From NCBI RefSeq assembly GCF_004331285.1, contig NZ_SJOH01000001.1:124001-188000 (forward strand): DNA of 64,000 nucleotides. Reading direction: 5' to 3'. Shown here piece by piece: positions 30,554 to 39,319 of this stretch. Position 1 is the first letter of the stretch. Every line of letters starts with the position of its first letter. The notes beneath the pieces were generated by a model that was given only the letters and a program-made list of their open reading frames with translations, ran no database searches and was not told the origin of the DNA. The DNA comes from Acinetobacter sp. ANC 3781 (GTDB lineage: Bacteria; Pseudomonadota; Gammaproteobacteria; Pseudomonadales; Moraxellaceae). The translations under genes and the position numbers were made by a program.

Positions 30554-31594
30554 ATGACCTTGAATACAATCACTCTTCTCCAGCCAGATGATTGGCATGC
30601 TCACCTTCGTGATGGTCTTGCTTTAAAACGTACGGTTCCAGATTTAGCCAAACAGTTTGCGCGCGCAATTTGTATGCCAAACACTGTTCCTCCTGTGAAA
30701 ACAGTGGAAGAAGCTAATGCTTATCGTGAACGAATTTTGGCCCATGTCCCTGAAGGCATCTCATTTGATCCACGTATGGTGCTTTACTTTACGGACTTCA
30801 CTCAACCTAGCGAAGTTAAAAAAATTAAAGAATCTGAACATGTAAATGCCATTAAGCTATACCCTGCTGGTGCAACCACAAATTCAGACAATGGCGTAAG
30901 CGATATTCGTAAAGTCTATGCTGTAATTGAACAACTTGAAGAACATCAAGTTCCTTTACTGCTACATGGTGAAGTCACTCATCATCATGTCGATATTTTT
31001 GATCGTGAAAAACGCTTTCTGGATGAAGTTCTTTCTCCGCTATTAAAACAGTTCCCTAAGCTTAAACTTGTACTTGAACACATTACTACAAGTGAAGCTG
31101 CACATTTTGTACTTGAACAAGACCGCAATGTCGCAGCCACAATTACCCCTCAGCATTTATTGTTTAACCGTAATGATATGCTGGTAGGTGGTATAAAACC
31201 GCATTTTTATTGTTTGCCAATTTTAAAACGTCAAACCCATCAGCAAACTTTACTTGAAGTGGCGACCAGCTCGAATCCTAAATTTTTCTTGGGTACAGAC
31301 AGTGCGCCGCATTCAAAAAATGCCAAAGAAAATGCATGTGGCTGCGCAGGTTGTTATAGTGCACCCACCGCAATTGAATTATATGCTCAAGCTTTTGACC
31401 AAGTGGGTAAAATTGAACGCTTGGAAGGTTTCGCCAGCCATTTTGGTGCTGACTTCTATGGTCTTCCGCGTAATACCAATACCATTACCCTAGTAAAAGA
31501 AGAGCAAGTTATTCCGACAAGTTTAGACTATTTGGATGGTGAAAAAATTATCCCACTATATGCGGGTAATACCATTCAATGGAGAAAAGTGTGA
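30554..31594 (+). CDS. pyrC: Dihydroorotase
   Basis: Interconverts carbamoyl-aspartate and dihydroorotate in pyrimidine synthesis; a dizinc cytosolic enzyme. The 346 residues match the type II (E. coli-like) form. Zinc and catalytic residues: [10 protein letters not shown] near the start, the carboxylated lysine in [22 protein letters not shown], and GTDSAPH with the catalytic Asp. Its stop overlaps the start of rnt by four bases (GTGA), so the two are co-translated. Confidence 0.96.
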   Translation: MTLNTITLLQPDDWHAHLRDGLALKRTVPDLAKQFARAICMPNTVPPVKTVEEANAYRERILAHVPEGISFDPRMVLYFTDFTQPSEVKKIKESEHVNAIKLYPAGATTNSDNGVSDIRKVYAVIEQLEEHQVPLLLHGEVTHHHVDIFDREKRFLDEVLSPLLKQFPKLKLVLEHITTSEAAHFVLEQDRNVAATITPQHLLFNRNDMLVGGIKPHFYCLPILKRQTHQQTLLEVATSSNPKFFLGTDSAPHSKNAKENACGCAGCYSAPTAIELYAQAFDQVGKIERLEGFASHFGADFYGLPRNTNTITLVKEEQVIPTSLDYLDGEKIIPLYAGNTIQWRKV

Positions 31595-32238
31595 CAGATG
31601 AAACCCAACCAATAATTGGTCAGCGTTTCCGTGGATTTTTACCTGTTGTTGTCGATGTCGAGACAGCAGGTTTTAACTCACAGACCGATGCCTTATTGGA
31701 AATTGCAGCAATTCCCATCATTTATAACGAAGAAGGTCAATTTGTGCCAGGCGAAGCCCATCACGCACATATTAATCCTTTTGAGGGGGCTAATTTAGAC
31801 CGTCGTTCACTGGATTTTATTGGGGTTGATCCATTTAACCCGATGCGCATGGCTATGGCTGAAGATGAAAAAAATGCCTTAAAACGTATTTTTAAATCTG
31901 TAAATGAAGTTCGTCGCCAGCAGAATTGTACCCATGCGGTTTTAGTCGGTCATAATGCGCATTTCGATCTAGGTTTCTTACAGGCAGCAATTGCGCGTAC
32001 TGGAACTAAAAATCAAAATCCATTTCACAGTTTTTCTGTGTTCGATACCGTGACTTTAAGTGCAGTCATGTTTGGTCAAACCGTACTGGCAAAATCCTGT
32101 ATTCACGCTGGAATTGAGTTCGATGGCAAGGAAGCACACTCTGCTTTATACGATACTCAAAAGACTGCTGAACTGTTTTGCTATATTTTGAACAAACTCG
32201 CACCTCACCTACTTGACACTCTGATGGCGGATCAATAA
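31591..32238 (+). CDS. rnt: Ribonuclease T
   Basis: A DEDDh 3'-5' exonuclease that trims tRNA and other stable RNA 3' ends as a homodimer. I place the start at GTG 31591, whose GTGA overlaps the pyrC stop and has GGAGA seven bases upstream; this gives 215 residues, the E. coli length. An ATG at 31579 would add four residues. Exonuclease motifs: [19 protein letters not shown] and HSALYDTQ, supplying the four acidic residues and the general-base His. A tRNA-Glu gene, a natural RNase T substrate type, follows 20 bases later. Confidence 0.94.
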   Translation: MTDETQPIIGQRFRGFLPVVVDVETAGFNSQTDALLEIAAIPIIYNEEGQFVPGEAHHAHINPFEGANLDRRSLDFIGVDPFNPMRMAMAEDEKNALKRIFKSVNEVRRQQNCTHAVLVGHNAHFDLGFLQAAIARTGTKNQNPFHSFSVFDTVTLSAVMFGQTVLAKSCIHAGIEFDGKEAHSALYDTQKTAELFCYILNKLAPHLLDTLMADQ

Positions 32239-32258
32239 GATACCGCCATCTTCTATAC

Positions 32259-32334
32259 GTCCCTATCGTCTAGAGGCCTAGGACATCGCCCTTTCACGGC
32301 GGTAACCGGGGTTCGAATCCCCGTAGGGACGCCA
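32259..32334 (+). tRNA. gltT: tRNA-Glu(TTC), copy 1
   Basis: 76 bases with encoded CCA. Acceptor GTCCCTA pairs with TAGGGAC; anticodon loop CTTTCAC gives TTC; T-loop GTTCGAATC. Its body is identical to the copies at 35606, 38313 and 38401. Confidence 0.97.
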
Positions 32335-32485
32335 TCTATTTATATCTCCTTTTAAATCCCCACTAAACAAATTTCTATTGTTCAGCTTTTCCATGTTCTT
32401 AATTTCTCTATCCCCTTGATTATATTACTTTGTATTAAAATTTTTATTGAAAATAATTCTCATTTCTATTGATTAAGTTATTAAA

Positions 32486-32504
32486 GTTAATGATAATCTC
32501 TCGC
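32486..32504. promoter_or_regulatory. Candidate Fur box before the TonB-dependent receptor
   Basis: gttaatgataatctctcgc agrees with the 19-base Fur consensus at about 14 of 19 positions. A weaker second match (gaaaataattctcattt) lies about 40 bases upstream. It lies 30 bases before the receptor start, where a repressor would block transcription. Confidence 0.5.
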
Positions 32505-32533
32505 ATTACGATTTAAACAATTTTTCAATAACT

Positions 32534-35089
32534 ATGCGTTTTGCTTACTCCCCTCTTAGCTTTGCTATATTAACTGCGCTGAGTACTTCTATTTACGCTA
32601 ATGATCTTTCACAAGCTGCAACATCTGCATCAATTGATTCACCTATTCCTCTTACCCCCATTGTGATGCAGGCAGAAAAAACTGTTGTCCTAGGAACCAC
32701 CAGCTATACAAAAGAAGATCTAGAAAAAACACCGAATAGCTCAAAAAATATCACTGATTTTTTAAAGGTCAATCCGAATGTACAATTCTCAAATGACCAT
32801 TTAGCAGCCAGCACACAAGCGGATTTAAAACCCGCCGAAATTTCAATTCATGGCGCACAGTCTTTTCAGAATAAATTTATCATCAATGGTGTAAGTAATA
32901 CTAATATTTTGGATCCACAAGGCAATGGCAACGCCTATACGGGACAGCTTGCTTCGGGTTCTCAAGGTGTTGCCATCAATACAGACTTATTGTGTAATTT
33001 AGACGTATTGGACAGTAACGTCAGCGCAAAATATGGTAGTTTTACCGGCGGCGTGATCAGTGCTGATACCTGTGCACCTGATACGGAAATTGGTAAAATC
33101 CACGGCAGCATTAGCTACGACTATACGGAAAGCGATTGGTCCCGCTATCACCTAAAAACAGATGCAGATAAAGACCTATTTGAAGACGAAACCACTCAGG
33201 CCAACCAAAACGAATATACCCGCCAAGGTATTAGTGCCAACATGTACAGCAAATTGTCTGAACAATGGGGCATCAATCTATACGGCTCAGAGCGCCGCTC
33301 TGTCATTCCGGTAGCCAGCGGTTTTGATACCCCAGCACACATTGAGCAAAAAAAGCACAATAGCAATATTGGCGCGACTGCCTTCTACACCCCGAATGAC
33401 GAAATGAAGGGCAAATTCGGCTTTACCCTCGGCGACCTTGAAGACAATAACCATACAGCATCGCGCCGCAATTCAAAAAATACGGTAACCAATGATTCGT
33501 TAATGATCTTCGGTGAACTCAATCAGCAAACCGACTGGGCTAAACTCAAACACAAATTGAATTATCAAAAAATTGATAATGTCCGTGATTGGTTAGACGA
33601 TGAAGGTAAAGTTTGGCTGTATGCTGAAGGCAGCAAGGACTGGCAAGATACAGATAAGGTAAAAGAAGGTTCACTAGGGACAGATATCCGCTTAAAACAA
33701 GAATCCTTCAATTATGAATTTGACGCTATATTCAATCATTTTAAATGGGGTCAAAGCGTACATCAAATTTCAGCCGGTGCAGGCTATCAGCGTGATGACG
33801 TCTCTTGGTCACGTCCAAATACTGCATCTTTGTATGTAGCAACTACCCACTCAACCAATCCCAATCTAGTAACGCTCAAAAATTTAAATGGCGAAAAATG
33901 CGCTGCTGGTGACCGCCTTTGTGATGAAGCCGTGACCGCACCTTTCACCTATAAAGATCAAGAATATACTTATAATGGTCAATATTATGTGAGTGGAACG
34001 CTACATGAGGCAGGCACTTTTGATGGTATCTATGAGCAGTCTTTTCTATATGTAGAAGATGAGATTAATTGGAATAAATTTAAAGCCCGTCTTGGCGTTC
34101 GTGCTGATTACGACGGCGCCAACAATAACTTAAATTTTGCACCGCGCAGCAGCTTTAGCTACAAACCGTTTACTAACGATGCATTGACGCTGACGACAGG
34201 CTGGAATCGCTATTATAGCGCGCCCACCTACAATACCGACCTTCAGCGTGAAATCGCAGGCTTAAGTTATACCATTAAACGTGCAGATCAAAATTCAGAA
34301 TGGGTCAAATCACCAAATGTGACTTATAACAGCACACGCAAAACAGATTTAGATACGCCTTATGCTGATGAATTTATCCTTGGCTTAAACAGCCAATTTA
34401 AAAATACCAATGTGATACTTAAATGGGTAAATCGCGAATATAAAGATGAAATCACCCGTAACCGTACCGATATCCCTTTAGATTCAACCTACAAATATTC
34501 ATATGAATATGGCAATGACGGTTATGGCAGTGCAGACACCTATACGCTGAGCATAAATACGGTCAACCCACTGAATTTCAAAGGGAGTTGGCATCAATTT
34601 GGTCTTGCTTTAGATTACAATAAACGTGTCCGTGGCACACCAGACTATACTGAGAATACCATTGATACAGACATGACTAAGCTGGTGTCATATGATGGTA
34701 AAATCATGCAGTATGCAGACCGCCCCGCCTCTAACTTCAATCAACCCTTTGCTGCTCGCCTGAATTGGGATATTGGCTTTAATGCACTACCGTTAAAAAT
34801 CTACCACTTTTTTAGCTACAAAAATGAATACAATCAAGCTATTAGTTCAACCAATAAAGTCGAATATGAAGGTGTGAAGCTGGACACCTATGTGGTGGAA
34901 AAAATTAAACCGCGTTTCTCTTGGGATATGCGTACAACCTATGATTGGAAAATTGGTAAAGATTACGATGCGATTTTTGGCCTGACCATCAACAATCTGA
35001 CCAACCGCAACAATCAATTTGTCTACAATAGCAAACTCTACTCAGAAATCGGTCGTCGTTTTATTGCCGATATTACTTTTAAATTCTAA
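32534..35089 (+). CDS. TonB-dependent outer-membrane receptor
   Basis: An 851-residue gated beta-barrel that would import a siderophore, haem or similar ligand with energy from TonB-ExbBD. A signal peptide (cleavage after SIYA) is followed by a TonB-box-like stretch TPIVMQAE, a plug domain (DFLKVNPNVQFS, ISIHGAQSFQNKFIINGVSN, and YGSFTGGVISADT), then a barrel ending in the outer-membrane signature of a terminal aromatic residue (ADITFKF). An internal CAAGDRLC pair probably forms a disulfide in an extracellular loop. The substrate is not recognisable; the Fur-like site upstream suggests iron control. It is flanked by tRNA-Glu copies. Confidence 0.88.
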   Translation: MRFAYSPLSFAILTALSTSIYANDLSQAATSASIDSPIPLTPIVMQAEKTVVLGTTSYTKEDLEKTPNSSKNITDFLKVNPNVQFSNDHLAASTQADLKPAEISIHGAQSFQNKFIINGVSNTNILDPQGNGNAYTGQLASGSQGVAINTDLLCNLDVLDSNVSAKYGSFTGGVISADTCAPDTEIGKIHGSISYDYTESDWSRYHLKTDADKDLFEDETTQANQNEYTRQGISANMYSKLSEQWGINLYGSERRSVIPVASGFDTPAHIEQKKHNSNIGATAFYTPNDEMKGKFGFTLGDLEDNNHTASRRNSKNTVTNDSLMIFGELNQQTDWAKLKHKLNYQKIDNVRDWLDDEGKVWLYAEGSKDWQDTDKVKEGSLGTDIRLKQESFNYEFDAIFNHFKWGQSVHQISAGAGYQRDDVSWSRPNTASLYVATTHSTNPNLVTLKNLNGEKCAAGDRLCDEAVTAPFTYKDQEYTYNGQYYVSGTLHEAGTFDGIYEQSFLYVEDEINWNKFKARLGVRADYDGANNNLNFAPRSSFSYKPFTNDALTLTTGWNRYYSAPTYNTDLQREIAGLSYTIKRADQNSEWVKSPNVTYNSTRKTDLDTPYADEFILGLNSQFKNTNVILKWVNREYKDEITRNRTDIPLDSTYKYSYEYGNDGYGSADTYTLSINTVNPLNFKGSWHQFGLALDYNKRVRGTPDYTENTIDTDMTKLVSYDGKIMQYADRPASNFNQPFAARLNWDIGFNALPLKIYHFFSYKNEYNQAISSTNKVEYEGVKLDTYVVEKIKPRFSWDMRTTYDWKIGKDYDAIFGLTINNLTNRNNQFVYNSKLYSEIGRRFIADITFKF

Positions 35090-35108
35090 TTTTATCAGTT
35101 TAACTCCT

Positions 35109-35132
35109 GAGCACTACGGTGCTCTTTTTTTA
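35109..35132 (+). terminator. Rho-independent terminator after the TonB-dependent receptor
   Basis: Stem gagcac/gtgctc with a tacg tetraloop, followed by seven T. Confidence 0.85.
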
Positions 35133-35165
35133 TAGCAGTTTGCATGCTAACGTTAGCGCTTCTAA

Positions 35166-35348
35166 ATGAAGGTTATGCCCAGTATGTTGAAAAAAGTTTT
35201 TATTGTTTTAATGATTTTGCTGCCTTCGGCTATATATTTATATCTCGCCAGCAAAGATGCAGAGCATGCTAGTGAATCCTCCTCTGCCACGCCTAAACAA
35301 ATACCTGCACAAGAACAATCACAAAAATATCAAACCCCGCACCACTAA
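35166..35348 (+). CDS. Small single-span membrane protein
   Basis: Up to 60 residues. One membrane segment (VFIVLMILLPSAIYLYLA) precedes a hydrophilic, Gln/Ser-rich tail ending TPHH. Three in-frame ATGs compete: 35166, 35175 and 35184; the AAGG at 35169 supports 35184 best (11 bases), giving 54 residues. It follows the receptor terminator by about 30 bases. I do not recognise the family. A role near the receptor is a guess from position alone. Confidence 0.5.
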   Translation: MKVMPSMLKKVFIVLMILLPSAIYLYLASKDAEHASESSSATPKQIPAQEQSQKYQTPHH

Positions 35349-35605
35349 TGCATAATTTTAACAACCTGCCTTACTGTAAAGGGTAATTTATCGGTTTTAT
35401 AGCTCTTAACTTCATCCTTTTTTAAATGTAAATACATTTTAATGGCAAGAAAATATTCACACCATTTTCAAATTGAATTGTTTATGGTGCAATTTACTTT
35501 TTAAATTGTCATTTTTTATGCAAGTAATTCAATATTTAAAAAATAATCCAATTCCAGGTTTGACAGCCCCATTAAAAATCCATAATATACGCATCACCTC
35601 CTAAC

Positions 35606-35681
35606 GACCCTATCGTCTAGAGGCCTAGGACATCGCCCTTTCACGGCGGTAACCGGGGTTCGAATCCCCGTAGGGTCGCCA
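35606..35681 (+). tRNA. gltT: tRNA-Glu(TTC), copy 2
   Basis: 76 bases with encoded CCA, anticodon TTC. Acceptor GACCCTA pairs with TAGGGTC, a compensatory change at the second pair compared with copy 1. Confidence 0.97.
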
Positions 35682-35792
35682 TATATCGTGCTATACGATC
35701 ATTCAAGCTTCAATACTTCTCATTATTACATTGCAGATTTGTAGTTTTTCACTACAATAGCTCGCTTCATTTGTCTTTTTTGTTTTTCTCTT

Positions 35793-37211
35793 ATGCAGTC
35801 ATCTCATACTCCGAATGATGCTTCGCATCAGGGCAATTCTGCGCCTTTAAAACGCGCTATGAGTACTCGACATCTGGTCATGATTTCGCTTGGTGGCGCA
35901 ATCGGAACAGGTTTGTTTTTAGGTTCGGGTGAAGTCATTGCACAAACGGGGCCTGTAGGTGCAATCATCTCCTATGTATTGGGCGGTTTAATTGCCTACG
36001 CTGTTATGCTTTGCTTAGGCGAGCTTGCGGTACATATGCCCGAATCGGGTTCTTTTGGTACATATGCACGAAATTATATTGGTCCAGGTACCGGGTATAC
36101 CGTAACTTGGCTTTACTGGTTAACTTGGGCAGCGACGCTCGGTACAGAATTTACTGCTGCTGCATTGCTGATGCAGGAGTGGTTTCCTCATGTATCGGTC
36201 TGGTTATGGACCATTATTTTTGCTGCGGTGGTTTTCGGCTTAAATATGAGTTCAACCCGCTGGTTTGCCGAATCCGAATTTTGGTTATCTTTAGTTAAAG
36301 TATTGACTGTTATTGCCTTTATTTTACTGGGACTATTGGCTATTTTTGGCATTTTAAACTTTAATGGTTATGAGTCTGCTCCCTTGTTTAGCAACTTAAC
36401 CGCTCAAGGTTGGTTCCCACAAGGCGTGTTCCCTATTTTTGCAACCATGCTGATTGTCAATTTTGCCTTCTCTGGTACTGAATTGATTGGTGTGGCTGCA
36501 GGTGAAACCAAAGATCCAGCCAAGAATGTCCCTAAAGCCATCAATGCAGCTATTTGGCGTTTATTGATTTTCTTTGTCGGTACCATCGTGGTAATCAGTG
36601 CGCTGTTACCGCATCAAATGGCCGGCCTAAATGCCGAAGGCGTCAGTAGCAGTCCCTTTGTTACTGTATTTACCCATATCGGTATTCCATACGCTGAAGA
36701 CATTATTCGTTTTGTGATTATCACGGCATTATTGTCTGCGGCAAATTCGGGTTTATTTGCTGCATCACGTATGATGTGGTCGTTATCTGATAAAAAACAA
36801 TTACCTGCGGTTTTCTCTAAAGTGAATCATCGCGGTATTCCCTTTGTGGCCGTAGTGGTCACCATGCTGGGTGCCTTACCTGGTTTATTGTCTGAACAAT
36901 TTGCCCCAGAGACTATCTTTAAGAATTTACTGGGTGTTGCAGCATTCACGATGGTGATTGTATGGATGAGTATCTGTTTAAGCCAGTTCAATTTCCGTCG
37001 TCAGTGGTATAAACAGGGTCACAGCACAAAAGACTTAGGTTTTGCTGCGCCATTGTTTCCTATTGTGCCCATTTTAGGTTTTGTGTTCTGTTTTATCACG
37101 GCAATAAGTATGGCATTCGACCCTGAAATGCTGCCTGGCTTTATTGGGTGCCTGCTCTTCATTGCAGCTTGTTATCTCAGTTACTATGTTTTCTACCGAA
37201 AGCAAAACTAA
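35793..37211 (+). CDS. Amino-acid permease (AAT family, closest in my memory to MmuP)
   Basis: A 472-residue proton-coupled amino-acid importer with 12 membrane segments. Family signatures: SLGGAIGTGLFLGSG in helix 1, GELAVHMPESGSF, the FAFSGTELIGVAAGETKDP consensus loop, and FVIITALLSAANSGLFAASRM. Many blocks match S-methylmethionine permease MmuP (467 residues), but related AAT members import arginine, proline, GABA or others, so the substrate is uncertain. Monocistronic with a strong terminator, between tRNA-Glu copies 2 and 3. Confidence 0.88.
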   Translation: MQSSHTPNDASHQGNSAPLKRAMSTRHLVMISLGGAIGTGLFLGSGEVIAQTGPVGAIISYVLGGLIAYAVMLCLGELAVHMPESGSFGTYARNYIGPGTGYTVTWLYWLTWAATLGTEFTAAALLMQEWFPHVSVWLWTIIFAAVVFGLNMSSTRWFAESEFWLSLVKVLTVIAFILLGLLAIFGILNFNGYESAPLFSNLTAQGWFPQGVFPIFATMLIVNFAFSGTELIGVAAGETKDPAKNVPKAINAAIWRLLIFFVGTIVVISALLPHQMAGLNAEGVSSSPFVTVFTHIGIPYAEDIIRFVIITALLSAANSGLFAASRMMWSLSDKKQLPAVFSKVNHRGIPFVAVVVTMLGALPGLLSEQFAPETIFKNLLGVAAFTMVIVWMSICLSQFNFRRQWYKQGHSTKDLGFAAPLFPIVPILGFVFCFITAISMAFDPEMLPGFIGCLLFIAACYLSYYVFYRKQN

Positions 37212-37216
37212 CACAG

Positions 37217-37248
37217 AAAAAGAGTGGTCAAGTACCACTCTTTTTTTT
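37217..37248 (+). terminator. Rho-independent terminator after the permease gene
   Basis: Stem aaagagtggt/accactcttt with a five-base loop and a run of T directly after the permease stop codon. Confidence 0.88.
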
Positions 37249-37292
37249 AAGCTAAATAAAGATAATAACTTCTATAAAAAACATGAGCCGGT

Positions 37293-38177
37293 ATGAAAAT
37301 CATTTTTATTCACGGTATGAACCAACAAAATTATGATGAAAAGTCATTAAAAAAACATTGGTTAAATGTATTTCAAATCGGTTTAAACCATTCCGGGTAC
37401 GATATTAATGTTAATTCACTGGAAATCAAGCTGCCCTTTTATGGTGATTTACTCAGCAAGCATCACTTGTATAACACTCTGGATTTAGACACATTTTTAC
37501 CCAAATCAATTTCACATCTGCATCTCCCCTTTCACTTAGGCCACAATACCTGTATTGATCAAGAACATAGACCTTGCGTCACCTCTTTACCCACTTTTAA
37601 TCCAAATCATTCTGAAACGCTTACCCAACGTTTATCCGTCATTTCTGCGCTCACCAAAGACCATGCCTTCCGGGAACTGTCCTTGTTTCTTAATCATTAT
37701 CCCAAACTGCATGAAACATTGATTCATAAATTTTTAATTGAAACTTATCTGTATTTATCTAATCCAGATTTTATGCATGAGGTACATCACAGGATTATGT
37801 CGCATCTTGTTCCCAACAAAAATCATATTATCGTGGCCCACTCACTAGGTTCTGTGATTGCTTACAACCTCCTCCATCGATTCAAAAGCTTTAGATTACA
37901 GCGTTTTATTACTCTGGGATCACCGCTCGCCTTTAAAGTGGTTCAAGCCAAACTGGTTGTACCGATTTCCCGACCGCCTCAACTGCAGGGCGACTGGTTT
38001 AATTTTTATTCACCTGAAGACTTTTTAACAGCCTTCCCCCTCTCTGAAGCCCCTTTTAATTTCGACCCCCCGATTATTAATCAGGCAATTATGACACTGA
38101 TCAATAATCCACATAATATTAGCGGCTACTTGCAGCATCCTGATGTGATTAAAAGCATTGTTGAGGCCTTAAACTGA
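37293..38177 (+). CDS. Alpha/beta-hydrolase, lipase-like protein
   Basis: A 294-residue cytosolic protein opening with the hydrolase strand IIFIHGMNQQNYDE, in which HGM is an oxyanion motif. The nucleophile elbow is VAHSLGSVIAY, a GxSxG-type motif with Ala in the first position. A late Asp in SPEDFLTAFP and a His in NPHNISGYL or QHPDV are candidates for the remaining triad. No signal peptide or lid is clear. The substrate is unknown. It lies between the permease and the tandem tRNA-Glu pair. Confidence 0.72.
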   Translation: MKIIFIHGMNQQNYDEKSLKKHWLNVFQIGLNHSGYDINVNSLEIKLPFYGDLLSKHHLYNTLDLDTFLPKSISHLHLPFHLGHNTCIDQEHRPCVTSLPTFNPNHSETLTQRLSVISALTKDHAFRELSLFLNHYPKLHETLIHKFLIETYLYLSNPDFMHEVHHRIMSHLVPNKNHIIVAHSLGSVIAYNLLHRFKSFRLQRFITLGSPLAFKVVQAKLVVPISRPPQLQGDWFNFYSPEDFLTAFPLSEAPFNFDPPIINQAIMTLINNPHNISGYLQHPDVIKSIVEALN

Positions 38178-38312
38178 AAAAACACGGCATTTCAGCGTAT
38201 ATTTCACCTATTTGTTTTATTTTTATTCACTTGATTCAGTTTTTAAAGATTATCCTGGAAAAAGGTTTGACAGGGTATCATATCCACCCTATTATACGCC
38301 CACCTCTGAAAC

Positions 38313-38388
38313 GTCCCCATCGTCTAGAGGCCTAGGACATCGCCCTTTCACGGCGGTAACCGGGGTTCGAATCCCCGTGGGGACGCCA
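38313..38388 (+). tRNA. gltT: tRNA-Glu(TTC), copy 3
   Basis: 76 bases with encoded CCA, anticodon TTC. Acceptor GTCCCCA pairs with TGGGGAC: pair 6 is C-G instead of T-A, again compensated. Confidence 0.97.
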
Positions 38389-38400
38389 ATTCATATAGAT

Positions 38401-38476
38401 GACCCTATCGTCTAGAGGCCTAGGACATCGCCCTTTCACGGCGGTAACCGGGGTTCGAATCCCCGTAGGGTCGCCA
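38401..38476 (+). tRNA. gltT: tRNA-Glu(TTC), copy 4
   Basis: 76 bases with encoded CCA, anticodon TTC; identical to copy 2 and 12 bases after copy 3. The two form a tandem transcription unit ending at the terminator at 38500. Confidence 0.97.
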
Positions 38477-38499
38477 TATTCGAGATTGAAAAATCTCAA

Positions 38500-38534
38500 A
38501 AAAAGCCTGAGCATAATGACTCAGGCTTTTTTTT
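38500..38534 (+). terminator. Rho-independent terminator after the tandem tRNA-Glu pair
   Basis: Perfect ten-base arms aaaagcctga/tcaggctttt with T8 following. A smaller hairpin (gagatt/aatctc) precedes it at 38482. Confidence 0.9.
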
Positions 38535-38604
38535 AAATATTCTTAAATTTAGTATTGCTTTCTGCTTTATAACTTCAAGACAGTAAAATAATAAATTTAA
38601 CCTT

Positions 38605-39312
38605 ATATATATTCGTTTGCTCCACAAAACCAATTCACGTTCTCAACGCATCCTCTGGTTATTAGAAGAATTGCAGCTTGATTATGAAGTGGTCTTTTGT
38701 GGTGCCAATATCCCGACTCAAGAATTAGCACCCCTCCAAAGCAATCATCCACCCACCAAATTTCCGACTGTACAAATTTTTCATGATGATTTGACAGAGG
38801 TCATTACACTGTCTGAAACAGCTGCAATTGCCGATTACTTAAGTCATCAATTGAATGCTTTAGGTATATCCCTGCTCTCAGGCCAAGAAGCACATTTATA
38901 TTTTTACTGGAAAAATTTTGCTGAAGCGACTTTTATGCCCGATTTAGCCCTGAAACAGATTTTTGCTCAAATTGTAGCAAGAACCCCTCTCTCCGTGAGA
39001 CTGGTCAGTAAGTTTCTAAAGTTTGGCTTTGATCGAGGTTATTTAAATCACGCATTGCAGCAGCATTTGTTGATGATAAATGAACATTTAAAAAGTCACC
39101 CATATTTAGCCGGTAATCATTTCAGCATTGCCGATCTTTTATTATGGTTTCCACTATTGGCTTGTACCTAAGCCAGTACAGAATTTTCATCCCTGCAAAA
39201 TATTCAGTGTTATCTGCAACAAATCCAAAGCAGACCCGCCTTTCATAGCGCGATAAAGAAAGGTCAATGGTCTGCTGTAGAGTTTAAATCTTATTGGTCA
39301 AAAGCGTGGTAA
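38605..39312 (+). pseudogene. Glutathione S-transferase, broken
   Basis: The frame reads as a canonical GST: NSRSQRILWLLEELQLDYEV near the N-terminus (thioredoxin-like domain), SETAAIADYL with the glutathione-binding Ser, and an all-helical C-terminal domain with HFSIADLLLWFPL. An in-frame TAA at 39169 interrupts the gene after LACT, yet the same frame continues 47 codons with a recognisable end (LQQIQSRPAFHSAIKKGQW) to a stop at 39312. The start is also damaged: no ATG lies before RSQRI, only ATA, ATT or TTG (38617) codons. Full-length product is unlikely. Confidence 0.82.
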
Positions 39313-39319
39313 TCCAAAC

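Noticed and set aside
38212..38514. ORFs overlapping the tRNA-Glu copies 3 and 4 on both strands
   Set aside because: They are translations of tRNA sequence and its tandem repeat; no ribosome-binding site or family match.
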